In this document: positions 24,988 through 32,251 of the stretch, in pieces
How the letters are laid out: each line of letters opens with the position of its first letter
Numbering within the stretch: the first letter of the stretch is position 1
DNA from: Chryseobacterium sp. CY350
GTDB lineage: Bacteria; Bacteroidota; Bacteroidia; Flavobacteriales; Weeksellaceae
Assembly: GCF_027945075.1 (NCBI RefSeq)
Contig: NZ_CP116034.1
Span: 558,001-622,000 of the forward strand
Length of the DNA: 64,000 bases
Direction of reading: 5' to 3'
Made by a program: the position numbers and the translations under genes
Notes under the pieces: generated by a model
The model's input: the letters and a program-made list of their open reading frames with translations, nothing else
Told to the model about the DNA's origin: nothing
The model's database searches: none

Positions 24988-26022
24988 ATGAATATCGAAA
25001 AGCAAGTTTTAGGCCTTATTAAATTAAGTGAATACATAAAAGCATATTTATTAAAAGATTCTGAAGATTATAATGAATATGATTCTGAATTTGAAATGAT
25101 TCTGAAAAAATCTGAGATTGAAAATCCGTGGTTTACGATGGATAATCAGAAATTTGCCTTAAAGCAATGGTCAGATTTACTAACAAAAGATAATATAAAC
25201 TCCTGGTTGAGCAGTTATTCTCCTTCCAAAACAACAAAAAAAGTCGGGCTAATTCTTGCTGGAAATATTCCTTTGGTGGGATTGCATGATGTGATTTCTG
25301 TGATTGTGAGCAATCATAGTCCGCTGATCAAATTATCATCAAAAGACAAGCAAATGCTTCCTTTTCTTTTAAAAAAATGGAAAGAATTCTCAGATAATGA
25401 GATTGAATATGAATTTGTTGAAAGGCTTGTAGATTTTGACGCTGTTATCGCGACGGGAAGCAATAATACAGCAAGGTATCTGGAATTTTATTTTAAAAAT
25501 CATTTAAGCATTATCAGAAAAAACAGAACTTCGGTTGCTGTGATAAAAGGTGACGAAACTGAAGAAGAACTGAAGCTTCTTGCTCAGGATATTTTCCGGT
25601 ATTTTGGTTTGGGTTGCAGAAATGTGACGAGACTTTTTATTCCTGAAGATTTTGTGATTGATCTGGTTTTTGAAAGCTTTATTGATTTTAAAGAAGTTAT
25701 CAATCATAATAAATATGCCAACAATTATGATTACAATAGAGCGGTTTATTTGCTGAACCAAGACAAGTTCTGGGATAATAATTTTGTAATGCTGAAAGAA
25801 GATGAAAAGCTTTTTAGTCCGTTGTCTGTAATACATTTCAGCAGATATTCTTCTTTGGAAGGTGTGAAAAATTTCATTAATGAAAATGAAAAAAACATTC
25901 AGTGCGTCGTTGGTAAAAATGATTTGGGAATTGAAACGGTGAATTTTGGTGAGGCTCAGAATCCCGGACTTGATACCTATGCAGATAATGTAGATACGAT
26001 GCAGTTTTTGGAGGTAATTTAA
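24988..26022 (+). CDS. LuxC-like acyl-CoA reductase
   Basis: The 344-aa product resembles the LuxC/acyl-CoA reductase branch of the aldehyde dehydrogenase superfamily, which reduces fatty acyl-CoA to aldehyde with NADPH. Visible features are the nucleotide-loop KVGLILAGNIPLVGLHD, IKLSSKD, the ATGSNNTARYLEFYF stretch, and the thiol-forming Cys in FGLGCRNVTRLF near residue 210. It is shorter than LuxC itself (about 480 aa). Similar genes sit beside a ferredoxin gene in many Bacteroidota as far as I remember, as here. The physiological substrate is unknown. Confidence 0.82.
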   Translation: MNIEKQVLGLIKLSEYIKAYLLKDSEDYNEYDSEFEMILKKSEIENPWFTMDNQKFALKQWSDLLTKDNINSWLSSYSPSKTTKKVGLILAGNIPLVGLHDVISVIVSNHSPLIKLSSKDKQMLPFLLKKWKEFSDNEIEYEFVERLVDFDAVIATGSNNTARYLEFYFKNHLSIIRKNRTSVAVIKGDETEEELKLLAQDIFRYFGLGCRNVTRLFIPEDFVIDLVFESFIDFKEVINHNKYANNYDYNRAVYLLNQDKFWDNNFVMLKEDEKLFSPLSVIHFSRYSSLEGVKNFINENEKNIQCVVGKNDLGIETVNFGEAQNPGLDTYADNVDTMQFLEVI

Positions 26023-26169
26023 GTTTATTTTCTCGCGCAGATTTTGCTGATTTGGCAGATTTGTTTTTAATCTAAAAGTTTGCGTATGTTTGAAATTGGT
26101 GGGATTTTAAAAAATTAAGCGGTCTCTTAAATTTTATTACTAAATTTACCTGTCACGAAAAAATATTTA

Positions 26170-26637
26170 ATGAAAAAAGCAACAATCATCCTTTCCTTTT
26201 TAGCATTCCAGCTGAGCTTTGCGCAGAAGGTGAAAAAAGCAGAAGTAATAAAAGATAATCGAACCACTGAGCAGAAATTAGAACTTTCGAAAGCACAGAA
26301 AGAGCTTTTCAATGGGAAATTTGAACAATTTATCACTGCATTGAAAGCATCTGATAAAAGCACCATGGAAAGTTTGATGTCTGATAAGACGAAATCTAAA
26401 GTGACCGACAAAGTTTATGAAAATCTTAATCGAGACATTGATTTTAAAAGGAAAATAGTAATTTATAAAACCGGTTACAGATCATTTATGACCGGAGAGA
26501 ATTTCCCTATGATTCAATATAAATATGCGGATGATCAGACAGAGCCTTCTCCAAAAGAAATTATTACTGCAGTTTTTGAAGAGGATGGGAAGATAATGGG
26601 TATAAAACCTTACAAACAATCAGACGAAAATAAATAA
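26170..26637 (+). CDS. Hypothetical exported protein
   Basis: The 155-aa product has a signal peptide (TIILSFLAFQLSFAQ) and a mature helical-then-beta region. LELSKAQKELFNGKFEQFITALKASDKSTMESLM is amphipathic (positions about 37-70) and the second half has VIYKTGYRSFMTGENFPMIQYKY. The shape resembles the exported protein at 15212, possibly an NTF2-like fold, but I do not recognise a named family. The next gene starts 13 bases after its stop, so it is probably co-transcribed with the BI-1 family gene. Confidence 0.72.
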   Translation: MKKATIILSFLAFQLSFAQKVKKAEVIKDNRTTEQKLELSKAQKELFNGKFEQFITALKASDKSTMESLMSDKTKSKVTDKVYENLNRDIDFKRKIVIYKTGYRSFMTGENFPMIQYKYADDQTEPSPKEIITAVFEEDGKIMGIKPYKQSDENK

Positions 26638-26650
26638 ACTACTATAAATT

Positions 26651-27334
26651 ATGATTTCAAATGTTTTAGTCGCTCACTCTACGGATGTTGAGAAGGCAAG
26701 TTTTTACAAAAAAACATATCTACACGTTGCTTTTGCAATTTTGGCTTTTATCGGAGTTGAAACTCTTTTGCTTAAAACTGTTCCGGCAGAATGGATTTAC
26801 ATGATGTTTGCTCAGAAATATGCATGGCTGTTAATCATTGGTGTTTTTTGGTTGGCTTCATTTTTAGCTTCAAAATGGTCTTTGTCGCAAAGTAAATCTA
26901 CCCAATATTTTGGTCTAGCATTTTACGTTGTACTTGAGGCAATCATTTTTCTTCCGCTGATTTACATTGCAGTTATTCAGTCGGGAGGTCAGGTTATTTT
27001 TCAGGCCGCGACGTTAACGATTGCTATGTTTGCAGGAATTTCTGCGATTGCTTTTACTTCAAAAAGAGATTTTTCTTTTCTTAGAAATATTATTGTGATC
27101 GGAGGTTTTCTAGCTTTAGGATTAATTGTTGGCGGAATTGCTTTTGGATTCAACTTAGGACTTTGGTTTTCTGTCGGAATGGTAATTCTTGCTTCAGCAA
27201 CGATCTTATACCAAACCAGTAAACTGAAAGATTCTTACAGTACAGATCAATATGTAGGAGCTTCTCTTCAACTTTTTGCTTCTATCATGTTGCTATTCTG
27301 GTACATCTTAAGTATTTTAAACAGAAGAAGCTAA
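26651..27334 (+). CDS. Bax inhibitor-1/YccA family membrane protein
   Basis: The 227-aa inner-membrane protein has about seven hydrophobic helices, and the pattern of KTYLHVAFAILAFIGVE at the start and FGFNLGLWFSVGMVILASATILYQTSKL in the last third (with the conserved acidic-to-polar exchange) matches the TMBIM/YccA family, proposed pH-sensitive calcium leak channels. It lacks soluble domains. It is downstream of a small exported protein, and a clear terminator follows. Confidence 0.85.
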   Translation: MISNVLVAHSTDVEKASFYKKTYLHVAFAILAFIGVETLLLKTVPAEWIYMMFAQKYAWLLIIGVFWLASFLASKWSLSQSKSTQYFGLAFYVVLEAIIFLPLIYIAVIQSGGQVIFQAATLTIAMFAGISAIAFTSKRDFSFLRNIIVIGGFLALGLIVGGIAFGFNLGLWFSVGMVILASATILYQTSKLKDSYSTDQYVGASLQLFASIMLLFWYILSILNRRS

Positions 27335-27391
27335 TTGAAAGTGATAAATTATAAGTTTTAAATTATAAATTTTCAAAACTCTTAAACCAAA

Positions 27392-27421
27392 AAAATCCTG
27401 ATGTTTTCATCGGGATTTTTT
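27392..27421 (+). terminator. Terminator after the BI-1 family gene
   Basis: AAAATCCTGATG (27392-27403) pairs with CATCGGGATTTT (27408-27419) with one T-G, followed by T run. Confidence 0.8.
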
Positions 27422-27472
27422 GCTATTTAAGAATTTATATTCTTAAATATTTTATCTTTAAATAATTTAAAA

Positions 27473-27721
27473 CTATTTATCAATCGATCCTAAAACCTTT
27501 TGAGCAAAAGAGTTCAAAGCATCTTTCTCGCTCATACCGTTTTGTACATTAGCATGAACTTCTAATGCTCCGCAGATATTGGTAATCAATTCTCCGGCAA
27601 CATTTAAATCTTCTTCGCTTGTACCTCTGAATTCACTGAAACTTTCTAAAACTTCTAAAGTTTTTTCAAGATTTTCAGGAGTTTGGTTCTGATAAAACTG
27701 TCTTATTACAGGTAGCTTCAT
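27473..27721 (-). CDS. DUF6952 family protein
   Basis: The 82-aa acidic, helical protein starts MKLPVIRQFYQNQTPENLEKTLEVLE, matching DUF6952 as I remember it. This small Bacteroidota family has no known function. It follows the thioredoxin gene with 2 bases between, so the two are translated from one mRNA, and the peroxiredoxin gene is 124 bases further upstream. The context suggests a redox partner or chaperone in peroxide detoxification. Confidence 0.75.
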   Translation of the reverse strand: MKLPVIRQFYQNQTPENLEKTLEVLESFSEFRGTSEEDLNVAGELITNICGALEVHANVQNGMSEKDALNSFAQKVLGSIDK

Positions 27722-27723
27722 AA

Positions 27724-28029
27724 TTACAATTCATTAAATAAATTAATTAAACTTTCTGCTTGGTTAGATTGAACCTGATTCACCAATTCACCATTTTTAA
27801 AAATCGCAAACGTTGGTAAATTATCAACTTTAGCCAGTTTTCTGCTTTCAGGAAGTTTTTCTGCATCTACATATAAAAATGGAATTGCATCGTTTTCTGA
27901 AGCTAATTTTTTAAATTTAGGCTTCATTATTCTGCAGTTTCCGCACCATGTAGCGCCGTATTGCACCACTACTTTCTCATTGTCGCTTACAATATTTTGA
28001 AGCGTATCTTCTGTTAATTCTGTATACAT
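27724..28029 (-). CDS. Thioredoxin family protein
   Basis: The 101-aa cytosolic protein has the thioredoxin fold with the redox site WCGNC (residues about 27-31) in place of the canonical WCGPC, followed by RIMKPKFKKLA, and a cis-Pro in VDNLPTFAIFKNG. The Asn in place of Pro should make it less reducing. Its position downstream of a 2-Cys peroxiredoxin argues that it is that enzyme's reductant. There is no signal peptide. Confidence 0.9.
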   Translation of the reverse strand: MYTELTEDTLQNIVSDNEKVVVQYGATWCGNCRIMKPKFKKLASENDAIPFLYVDAEKLPESRKLAKVDNLPTFAIFKNGELVNQVQSNQAESLINLFNEL

Positions 28030-28153
28030 AATTTCAATTTGAAATTTGGAGTTTTATTAATTTGAAAATGGTAATAAATAGAAGATGAGATAATTTTTAA
28101 GTAATCAAGTGATTAATTTTCAAATTATCTCATCTTCAAATTAACACATTATC

Positions 28154-28786
28154 TTAGTTCTTTGCTAAATATTCAGCAGTAGAAGTTCTGTCAGCTTTCA
28201 TTGCATCTTTTCCTTCTTCCCAGTTTGCAGGGCAAACTTCACCGTGCTTTTGAACATGCGTGTAAGCATCGATTAATCTTAAATATTCTTTTACGTTTCT
28301 TCCTAAAGGCATATCATTTACAGACTCGTGGAATACTTTTCCTGTTTCGTCAATAAGATAAGTTGCTCTGTAAGTTACGTTTGAACCTGTGAAAAACTCA
28401 TTACCTTCTTCGTCGAATTCAAGATCCTGATCTACAATATCTAATAGATTTGCCAATTGCCTGTGAGTATCAGCTAAAAGCGGATAAGTAACTCCTTCGA
28501 TACCTCCATTGTCTTTTGAAACATTTAACCAAGCAAAATGCACTTCGTTTGTATCACAAGAAGCACCAATTACTTTGGTATTTCTTTTTTCAAATTCACC
28601 TAAAGCTTCCTGGAAAGCGTGAAGTTCAGTCGGGCAAACAAAAGTAAAATCTTTCGGATACCAGAACAAAATCACTTTTTGTTGGTTTTTTGTAGTTTCT
28701 TCGAAGATGTTGATTTTTAGATCATCACCCATTTCAGACATTGCATCAATCGTTACGTTTGGAAATTTTTTACCTACTAAAGACAT
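28154..28786 (-). CDS. 2-Cys peroxiredoxin (AhpC/Prx1 type)
   Basis: The 210-aa enzyme reduces hydrogen peroxide and organic peroxides. The peroxidatic Cys is in the motif DFTFVCPTELHAF near residue 50, the resolving Cys in HGEVCPANW near 185. The conserved Arg of RATYLID is present. Length and motifs are those of the AhpC/Prx1 subfamily. A consensus promoter (28821-28828 on the minus strand) precedes it. It heads the peroxiredoxin-thioredoxin-DUF6952 set. Confidence 0.95.
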   Translation of the reverse strand: MSLVGKKFPNVTIDAMSEMGDDLKINIFEETTKNQQKVILFWYPKDFTFVCPTELHAFQEALGEFEKRNTKVIGASCDTNEVHFAWLNVSKDNGGIEGVTYPLLADTHRQLANLLDIVDQDLEFDEEGNEFFTGSNVTYRATYLIDETGKVFHESVNDMPLGRNVKEYLRLIDAYTHVQKHGEVCPANWEEGKDAMKADRTSTAEYLAKN

Positions 28787-28820
28787 AATTTTCTAATTTT
28801 TGATTTATAATTTAATGATG

Positions 28821-28828
28821 CAAATATA
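28821..28828 (-). promoter_or_regulatory. -7 element of the peroxiredoxin gene
   Basis: On the minus strand this is TATATTTG followed by C, 35 bases before the start codon. Confidence 0.55.
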
Positions 28829-28989
28829 TAATATTTTCATCTATCGAAAAAATGAATTTTGATAAATAAAATCTATAATAGTTTTTAATTCAGCAGCAAT
28901 TATGAAGTTTAATATTTTAACCGATTTATAAAAAATAAATTACTAGCTTTGAGATTACAGAAATAAGTTTCACCACCAAAATCATTACT

Positions 28990-29166
28990 ATGAAAAATCT
29001 TAAAACGCTTTCAAGAAAAGAACTTAAAAACATCAAGGGAGCAGCTTCAAACTCGAAATGCCCCGCAGGAAGGTATTATTGTACGGAAGCTGATGTTTGT
29101 GTCGCGATTAATGAAGAATGCTACATTATCGTGCCGGAAACACCTTTTGAAGGAGGTTCTCTTTAA
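28990..29166 (+). CDS. Small cysteine-containing peptide with bacteriocin-type double-glycine-like leader
   Basis: This 58-residue ORF starts MKNLKTLSRKELKNIKGAA. The basic leader with LSRKELKNIKG resembles the leaders of Chryseobacterium bacteriocin-like peptides, which end in GG; here the site reads GA. The mature part (from about residue 18) has four Cys at 24, 31, 37 and 44 and ends in an acidic tail (PETPFEGGSL). A TTG and TAAGTTTC lie upstream near 28948-28970, and a strong terminator follows. No transporter or modifying enzyme gene adjoins it, so export and bioactivity are open. The gene stands alone. Confidence 0.75.
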   Translation: MKNLKTLSRKELKNIKGAASNSKCPAGRYYCTEADVCVAINEECYIIVPETPFEGGSL

Positions 29167-29176
29167 ATTAATTTAA

Positions 29177-29206
29177 AAAAGTTCTTCCGCTAGGAAGAAC
29201 TTTTAT
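29177..29206. terminator. Terminator between the small peptide gene and the aminotransferase
   Basis: AAAAGTTCTTCC (29177-29188) and GGAAGAACTTTT (29193-29204) form a 12-bp stem with a GCTA loop. It has T on both sides and serves both convergent genes. Confidence 0.85.
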
Positions 29207-29207
29207 T

Positions 29208-30398
29208 TTAAACATTGGCAAGCAATTCTTTTATTCGTCTCATTGCCTCCCGCAGATCTTCTTCCGAAGCAGCGTAAGAAAATCTTATACATTCCGGACT
29301 GCCAAATGAAACTCCGCCAACGCAACCAACATGAGCGTTTTCCAAAATATACATTGCAAAATCATCTGCATCTTTAATTTCTGTTCCATTCAGGGTTTTC
29401 CCGATATAATAGGAAATGTCTGGGAAGAAATAAAACGCAGCCTTTGGTAAAAGAACTTTAAATCCCGGAATTTCTTTCATTAAATCAAACATCACATTTC
29501 TTCTTTGCTCGAAAGCATCAATCATGTATTTATATTCTGAAGGATCTGTTTTTAAAGCAACAATTGAAGCTCTCTGAGCAACGGTATTTGCACCGCTCGT
29601 CATCTGTCCCTGAACTTTTTCGCAAGCTTTTGCCAGCCATTCCGGACACGCAGAGTAGCCGATTCGCCATCCTGTCATTGCGAAAGCTTTTGACATTCCG
29701 TTGATTACTGCGGTTTGTTCGTAAATTTCCGGAAACTGAGCGATTGAGGTTGTTTTTGTTTCGTAATTGATGTATTCGTAAATCTCATCAGAAATAACTG
29801 TTACGTGAGGATATTTTGCGATGACCTTTGCTAAAGATTTTAGTTCATCAAAAGTGTAATATCCGCCGGACGGATTACAAGGTGAACTGAAAAGGATTGC
29901 TTTGGTATTATCGTTAATCGCTTCTTCAAGTTGCTCCGCAGTAATTTTAAAATCTGTGACATAGGAAGTGGGAAGCATGACCGAATTTCCTCCCATCATT
30001 TTTACCATTTCATCATAGCTTACCCAATAAGGAGTCGGAAGAATTACTTGATCTCCGTCATTAATAATTGCTGCTAAAACATTGATAATTGATTGTTTAG
30101 CACCATTTGAGACACAAATTTGTGTCGGTTTATAATCTAGCTGATTGTCTCTTTTTAATTTATCTGAAATTGCCTGGCGCAGTTCTAAAAACCCCGGAAC
30201 GGGAGAGTAGTGACTGAAGTTCTCGTTAATAGCATCAAAAGCTGCCTGTTTTATATTATCCGGAACATCAAAATCTGGTTCGCCCAATGTCAAAGAAATT
30301 ACGTCAATTCCGTTGGCTTTCATTTCTCTTGCCTTATTTGACATGACGAAAGTCTGCGAGTATCCTAGTCTGTTTACTCTGTCTGAAAGTTTATTCAT
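29208..30398 (-). CDS. Pyridoxal phosphate-dependent aminotransferase (aspartate aminotransferase class I)
   Basis: The 396-aa enzyme belongs to the fold-type I aminotransferases of the AspC/AspAT-Ib type. Seen are SLTLGEPDFDVP near residue 35, the YSPVPG motif, the PLP-contacting SSPCNPSGG, the PLP Lys in NGMSKAFAMTGWRIGY near 235-250 and the substrate Arg in CIRFSYA near the C-terminus. It would interconvert aspartate and oxaloacetate, perhaps with prephenate or other amino acids as well. There is a consensus promoter upstream (minus strand 30420-30427). Confidence 0.92.
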   Translation of the reverse strand: MNKLSDRVNRLGYSQTFVMSNKAREMKANGIDVISLTLGEPDFDVPDNIKQAAFDAINENFSHYSPVPGFLELRQAISDKLKRDNQLDYKPTQICVSNGAKQSIINVLAAIINDGDQVILPTPYWVSYDEMVKMMGGNSVMLPTSYVTDFKITAEQLEEAINDNTKAILFSSPCNPSGGYYTFDELKSLAKVIAKYPHVTVISDEIYEYINYETKTTSIAQFPEIYEQTAVINGMSKAFAMTGWRIGYSACPEWLAKACEKVQGQMTSGANTVAQRASIVALKTDPSEYKYMIDAFEQRRNVMFDLMKEIPGFKVLLPKAAFYFFPDISYYIGKTLNGTEIKDADDFAMYILENAHVGCVGGVSFGSPECIRFSYAASEEDLREAMRRIKELLANV

Positions 30399-30419
30399 TT
30401 ATTCTTTTTGTCGTTTTAA

Positions 30420-30427
30420 CAAATATA
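30420..30427 (-). promoter_or_regulatory. -7 element of the aminotransferase gene
   Basis: Minus-strand TATATTTG, 22 bases before the start codon. Confidence 0.5.
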
Positions 30428-30540
30428 TAAAAGTTAATTAGAATGAAGTACTTATTAGCTTTATTGTTTTAAAATGATGGTTTTATATAGATTTTAAAAG
30501 AGAATGAAATTGCTTTTAAATAAATTTCAATAAGATTTAA

Positions 30541-30570
30541 AACTTCTTTTCTCCAAAGAAGTTTTTTTTA
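30541..30570 (+). terminator. Orphan terminator-like hairpin before rsmG
   Basis: AACTTCTTT (30541-30549) pairs with AAAGAAGTT (30555-30563), followed by T7, in plus orientation. No gene is upstream on the plus strand up to 30399, and the rsmG promoter comes after it. Confidence 0.6.
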
Positions 30571-30581
30571 TATTTTAAACT

Positions 30582-30589
30582 TATTTTTG
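30582..30589 (+). promoter_or_regulatory. -7 element of rsmG
   Basis: TATTTTTG followed by C, a full match to consensus, 19 bases before the ATG at 30608. It excludes the in-frame upstream start at 30587. Confidence 0.55.
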
Positions 30590-30607
30590 CTTTTTATATT
30601 CAATATT

Positions 30608-31243
30608 ATGTCAGCAGAGTTAATCCAAAAGTATTTTCCGGAGCTTTCCGAAACACAAATAGGGCAATTTTCAAAATTAGAAAGCCTTTATGGTGAATGG
30701 AATGAAAAAATAAATGTAATTTCTAGAAAAGATATGGAGTCGCTTTATGAGAAGCATATCCTACATTCTCTGGGTGTTGCAAAAATTATGGAGTTTGCTC
30801 CCGGAACAAAAGTTTTAGATGTAGGAACCGGTGGTGGTTTTCCTGGAATTCCTTTAGCGATTCTTTTTCCTGAGACTAAATTTACTTTAATTGATTCCAT
30901 TGGAAAGAAAATAAGCGTCGTAAATGCAGTTGCAGAAGGTGTTGGATTAACTAATGTTACGGCAATCCACGGAAGAGCTGAAAAAGTAAAAGAAAAATTT
31001 CATTTTGTCGTAAGTCGCGCTGTTACCCAAATGCCTGAGTTTTTAAGATGGCTGAAAGGAAAATTCGAAAAAGAACAGTTTAACCCAAAACACAATGGCG
31101 TTTTGTATTTAAAAGGAGGAGATTTAGCAGAAGAACTTGCCGGACTTAAATGTGAACTTTTTAATCTGAAAAACTATTTTGAAGGAGAGTTTTTTGATAC
31201 TAAAAAGGTTGTTTATTTATCAAAAGGTAATTTTAATTCGTAA
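30608..31243 (+). CDS. rsmG: 16S rRNA (guanine527-N7)-methyltransferase
   Basis: The 211-aa enzyme methylates G527 of 16S rRNA. It starts MSAELIQKYFPELSE and has LLYGEWNEKINVISRKD-like LESLYGEWNEKINVIS, the SAM motif LDVGTGGGFPGIPLAI at about 74-89, GRAEKV and SRAVTQMPEF near 140. The start at 30608 is taken because a -7 element lies just upstream and the extra seven residues from 30587 have no homology. Length is normal. The gene is alone; two small envelope protein genes follow. Confidence 0.93.
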   Translation: MSAELIQKYFPELSETQIGQFSKLESLYGEWNEKINVISRKDMESLYEKHILHSLGVAKIMEFAPGTKVLDVGTGGGFPGIPLAILFPETKFTLIDSIGKKISVVNAVAEGVGLTNVTAIHGRAEKVKEKFHFVVSRAVTQMPEFLRWLKGKFEKEQFNPKHNGVLYLKGGDLAEELAGLKCELFNLKNYFEGEFFDTKKVVYLSKGNFNS

Positions 31244-31307
31244 TTTAACATTTCAAAGGAATAATTTTTGATAATTTACGTTTAATAATCATAAATTTTT
31301 AAATAAG

Positions 31308-31715
31308 ATGAAAACATTGTTTAATACAGCTTTATCAGTAATCTTTATAGGACTTTCTTTTGTTTCTTGTAATGAAGATGATGATTATGAAACCATTCAA
31401 TCCACAGAAAAGGTAAAAATCGACAGTGTAAAAATTGTAAATGATACAATGGCTGTTTTCGGAGTACAAAGCATAAGAACTTATTCTACCTATGCTTCTC
31501 AATGCGAAGGTTTTTACGGTTATGACTATGTGCATTCGGGTAATTTCGCAAGAGATGTCACTGCTTATAAGTATCTTACGAATGGTTCTTGTACGCAGGC
31601 GAATCAGGTTTCAGTAAATCAGATTAATTTTAGTCCGCAACAGACAGGAACTTACACTTTTAAATTTTGGAAAGGTGATAACACCTGGATAACGAAAACA
31701 ATTGTTGTAGAATAA
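31308..31715 (+). CDS. Hypothetical lipoprotein
   Basis: The 135-aa protein begins with a lipoprotein signal (TALSVIFIGLSFVSCNEDDD); the acidic residues right after the Cys resemble the surface-export signal (Cys followed by acidic residues) of Bacteroidota lipoproteins. The remainder is beta-rich, with two Cys (SQCEGFYGY and GSCTQAN) that could form a disulfide. No family is recognised. Its stop codon overlaps the start of the DUF922-like gene by one base, so they are co-transcribed. Confidence 0.75.
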   Translation: MKTLFNTALSVIFIGLSFVSCNEDDDYETIQSTEKVKIDSVKIVNDTMAVFGVQSIRTYSTYASQCEGFYGYDYVHSGNFARDVTAYKYLTNGSCTQANQVSVNQINFSPQQTGTYTFKFWKGDNTWITKTIVVE

Positions 31716-32251
31716 TGAAGTATGTTTTTTTGGTTTTATTTTTGATTTCCAACCTGTTATGGAGCCAGAGAGTAGAGTGGGAAGAAGATAAAAGGTTGGC
31801 TTGGAATAATTTTAAAAGCAAACAAAATAATCAGCACGGAAAAGATATTGTAGCGTATACGCATTGCGGCTGGGTTTATTCGGTTGTGAAATCTTCAAAC
31901 CCAAAAGGTGCTGCAAAGATAAATATAGAAACAATTTTTAACGAAGATAAATCCTGGAAAGACGATAAGCGCATCAACGACTATGTGCTAAACCACGAGC
32001 AAAAGCATTTTGACATTGCAGAAATTTATGCCAGAAAAATCAGAAAAGAGATTATTTTCAAAATAAAAACTAGCGGTGATTTTGATAAATATTTTCAGAC
32101 AATCTATAATCGCATTCTAAAAGATTACAAAAATTTTCAGGCACTTTATGACGGTGTTACGGAACACGGTATGAATAAAGAAAAGCAGTCTGAGTATGAT
32201 GCAATGATAAGCGCCGAGCTAGAACAATTAAAAGACTATAAAAAACCTTGA
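31715..32251 (+). CDS. DUF922-like secreted protein with HExxH-related motif
   Basis: The 178-aa protein has a signal peptide (VFLVLFLISNLLWSQ) and then a WNNFKSK region followed by AYTHCGW. The core motif is YVLNHEQKHFDIAEIYARKIRKEI, where His-Glu-x-x-His is spaced H-EQK-H, as in DUF922, a family suspected to be zinc peptidases. The function is unproven. It shares a base with the preceding lipoprotein gene and overlaps the start of the AddB-like gene by 4 bases. Confidence 0.72.
   Translation: MKYVFLVLFLISNLLWSQRVEWEEDKRLAWNNFKSKQNNQHGKDIVAYTHCGWVYSVVKSSNPKGAAKINIETIFNEDKSWKDDKRINDYVLNHEQKHFDIAEIYARKIRKEIIFKIKTSGDFDKYFQTIYNRILKDYKNFQALYDGVTEHGMNKEKQSEYDAMISAELEQLKDYKKP

Noticed and set aside
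31715..32251. A confident zinc protease call
   Set aside because: The His-Glu-x-x-His spacing fits, but a third ligand is not identified and the DUF922 family is not characterised, so it is left as a motif-bearing secreted protein.
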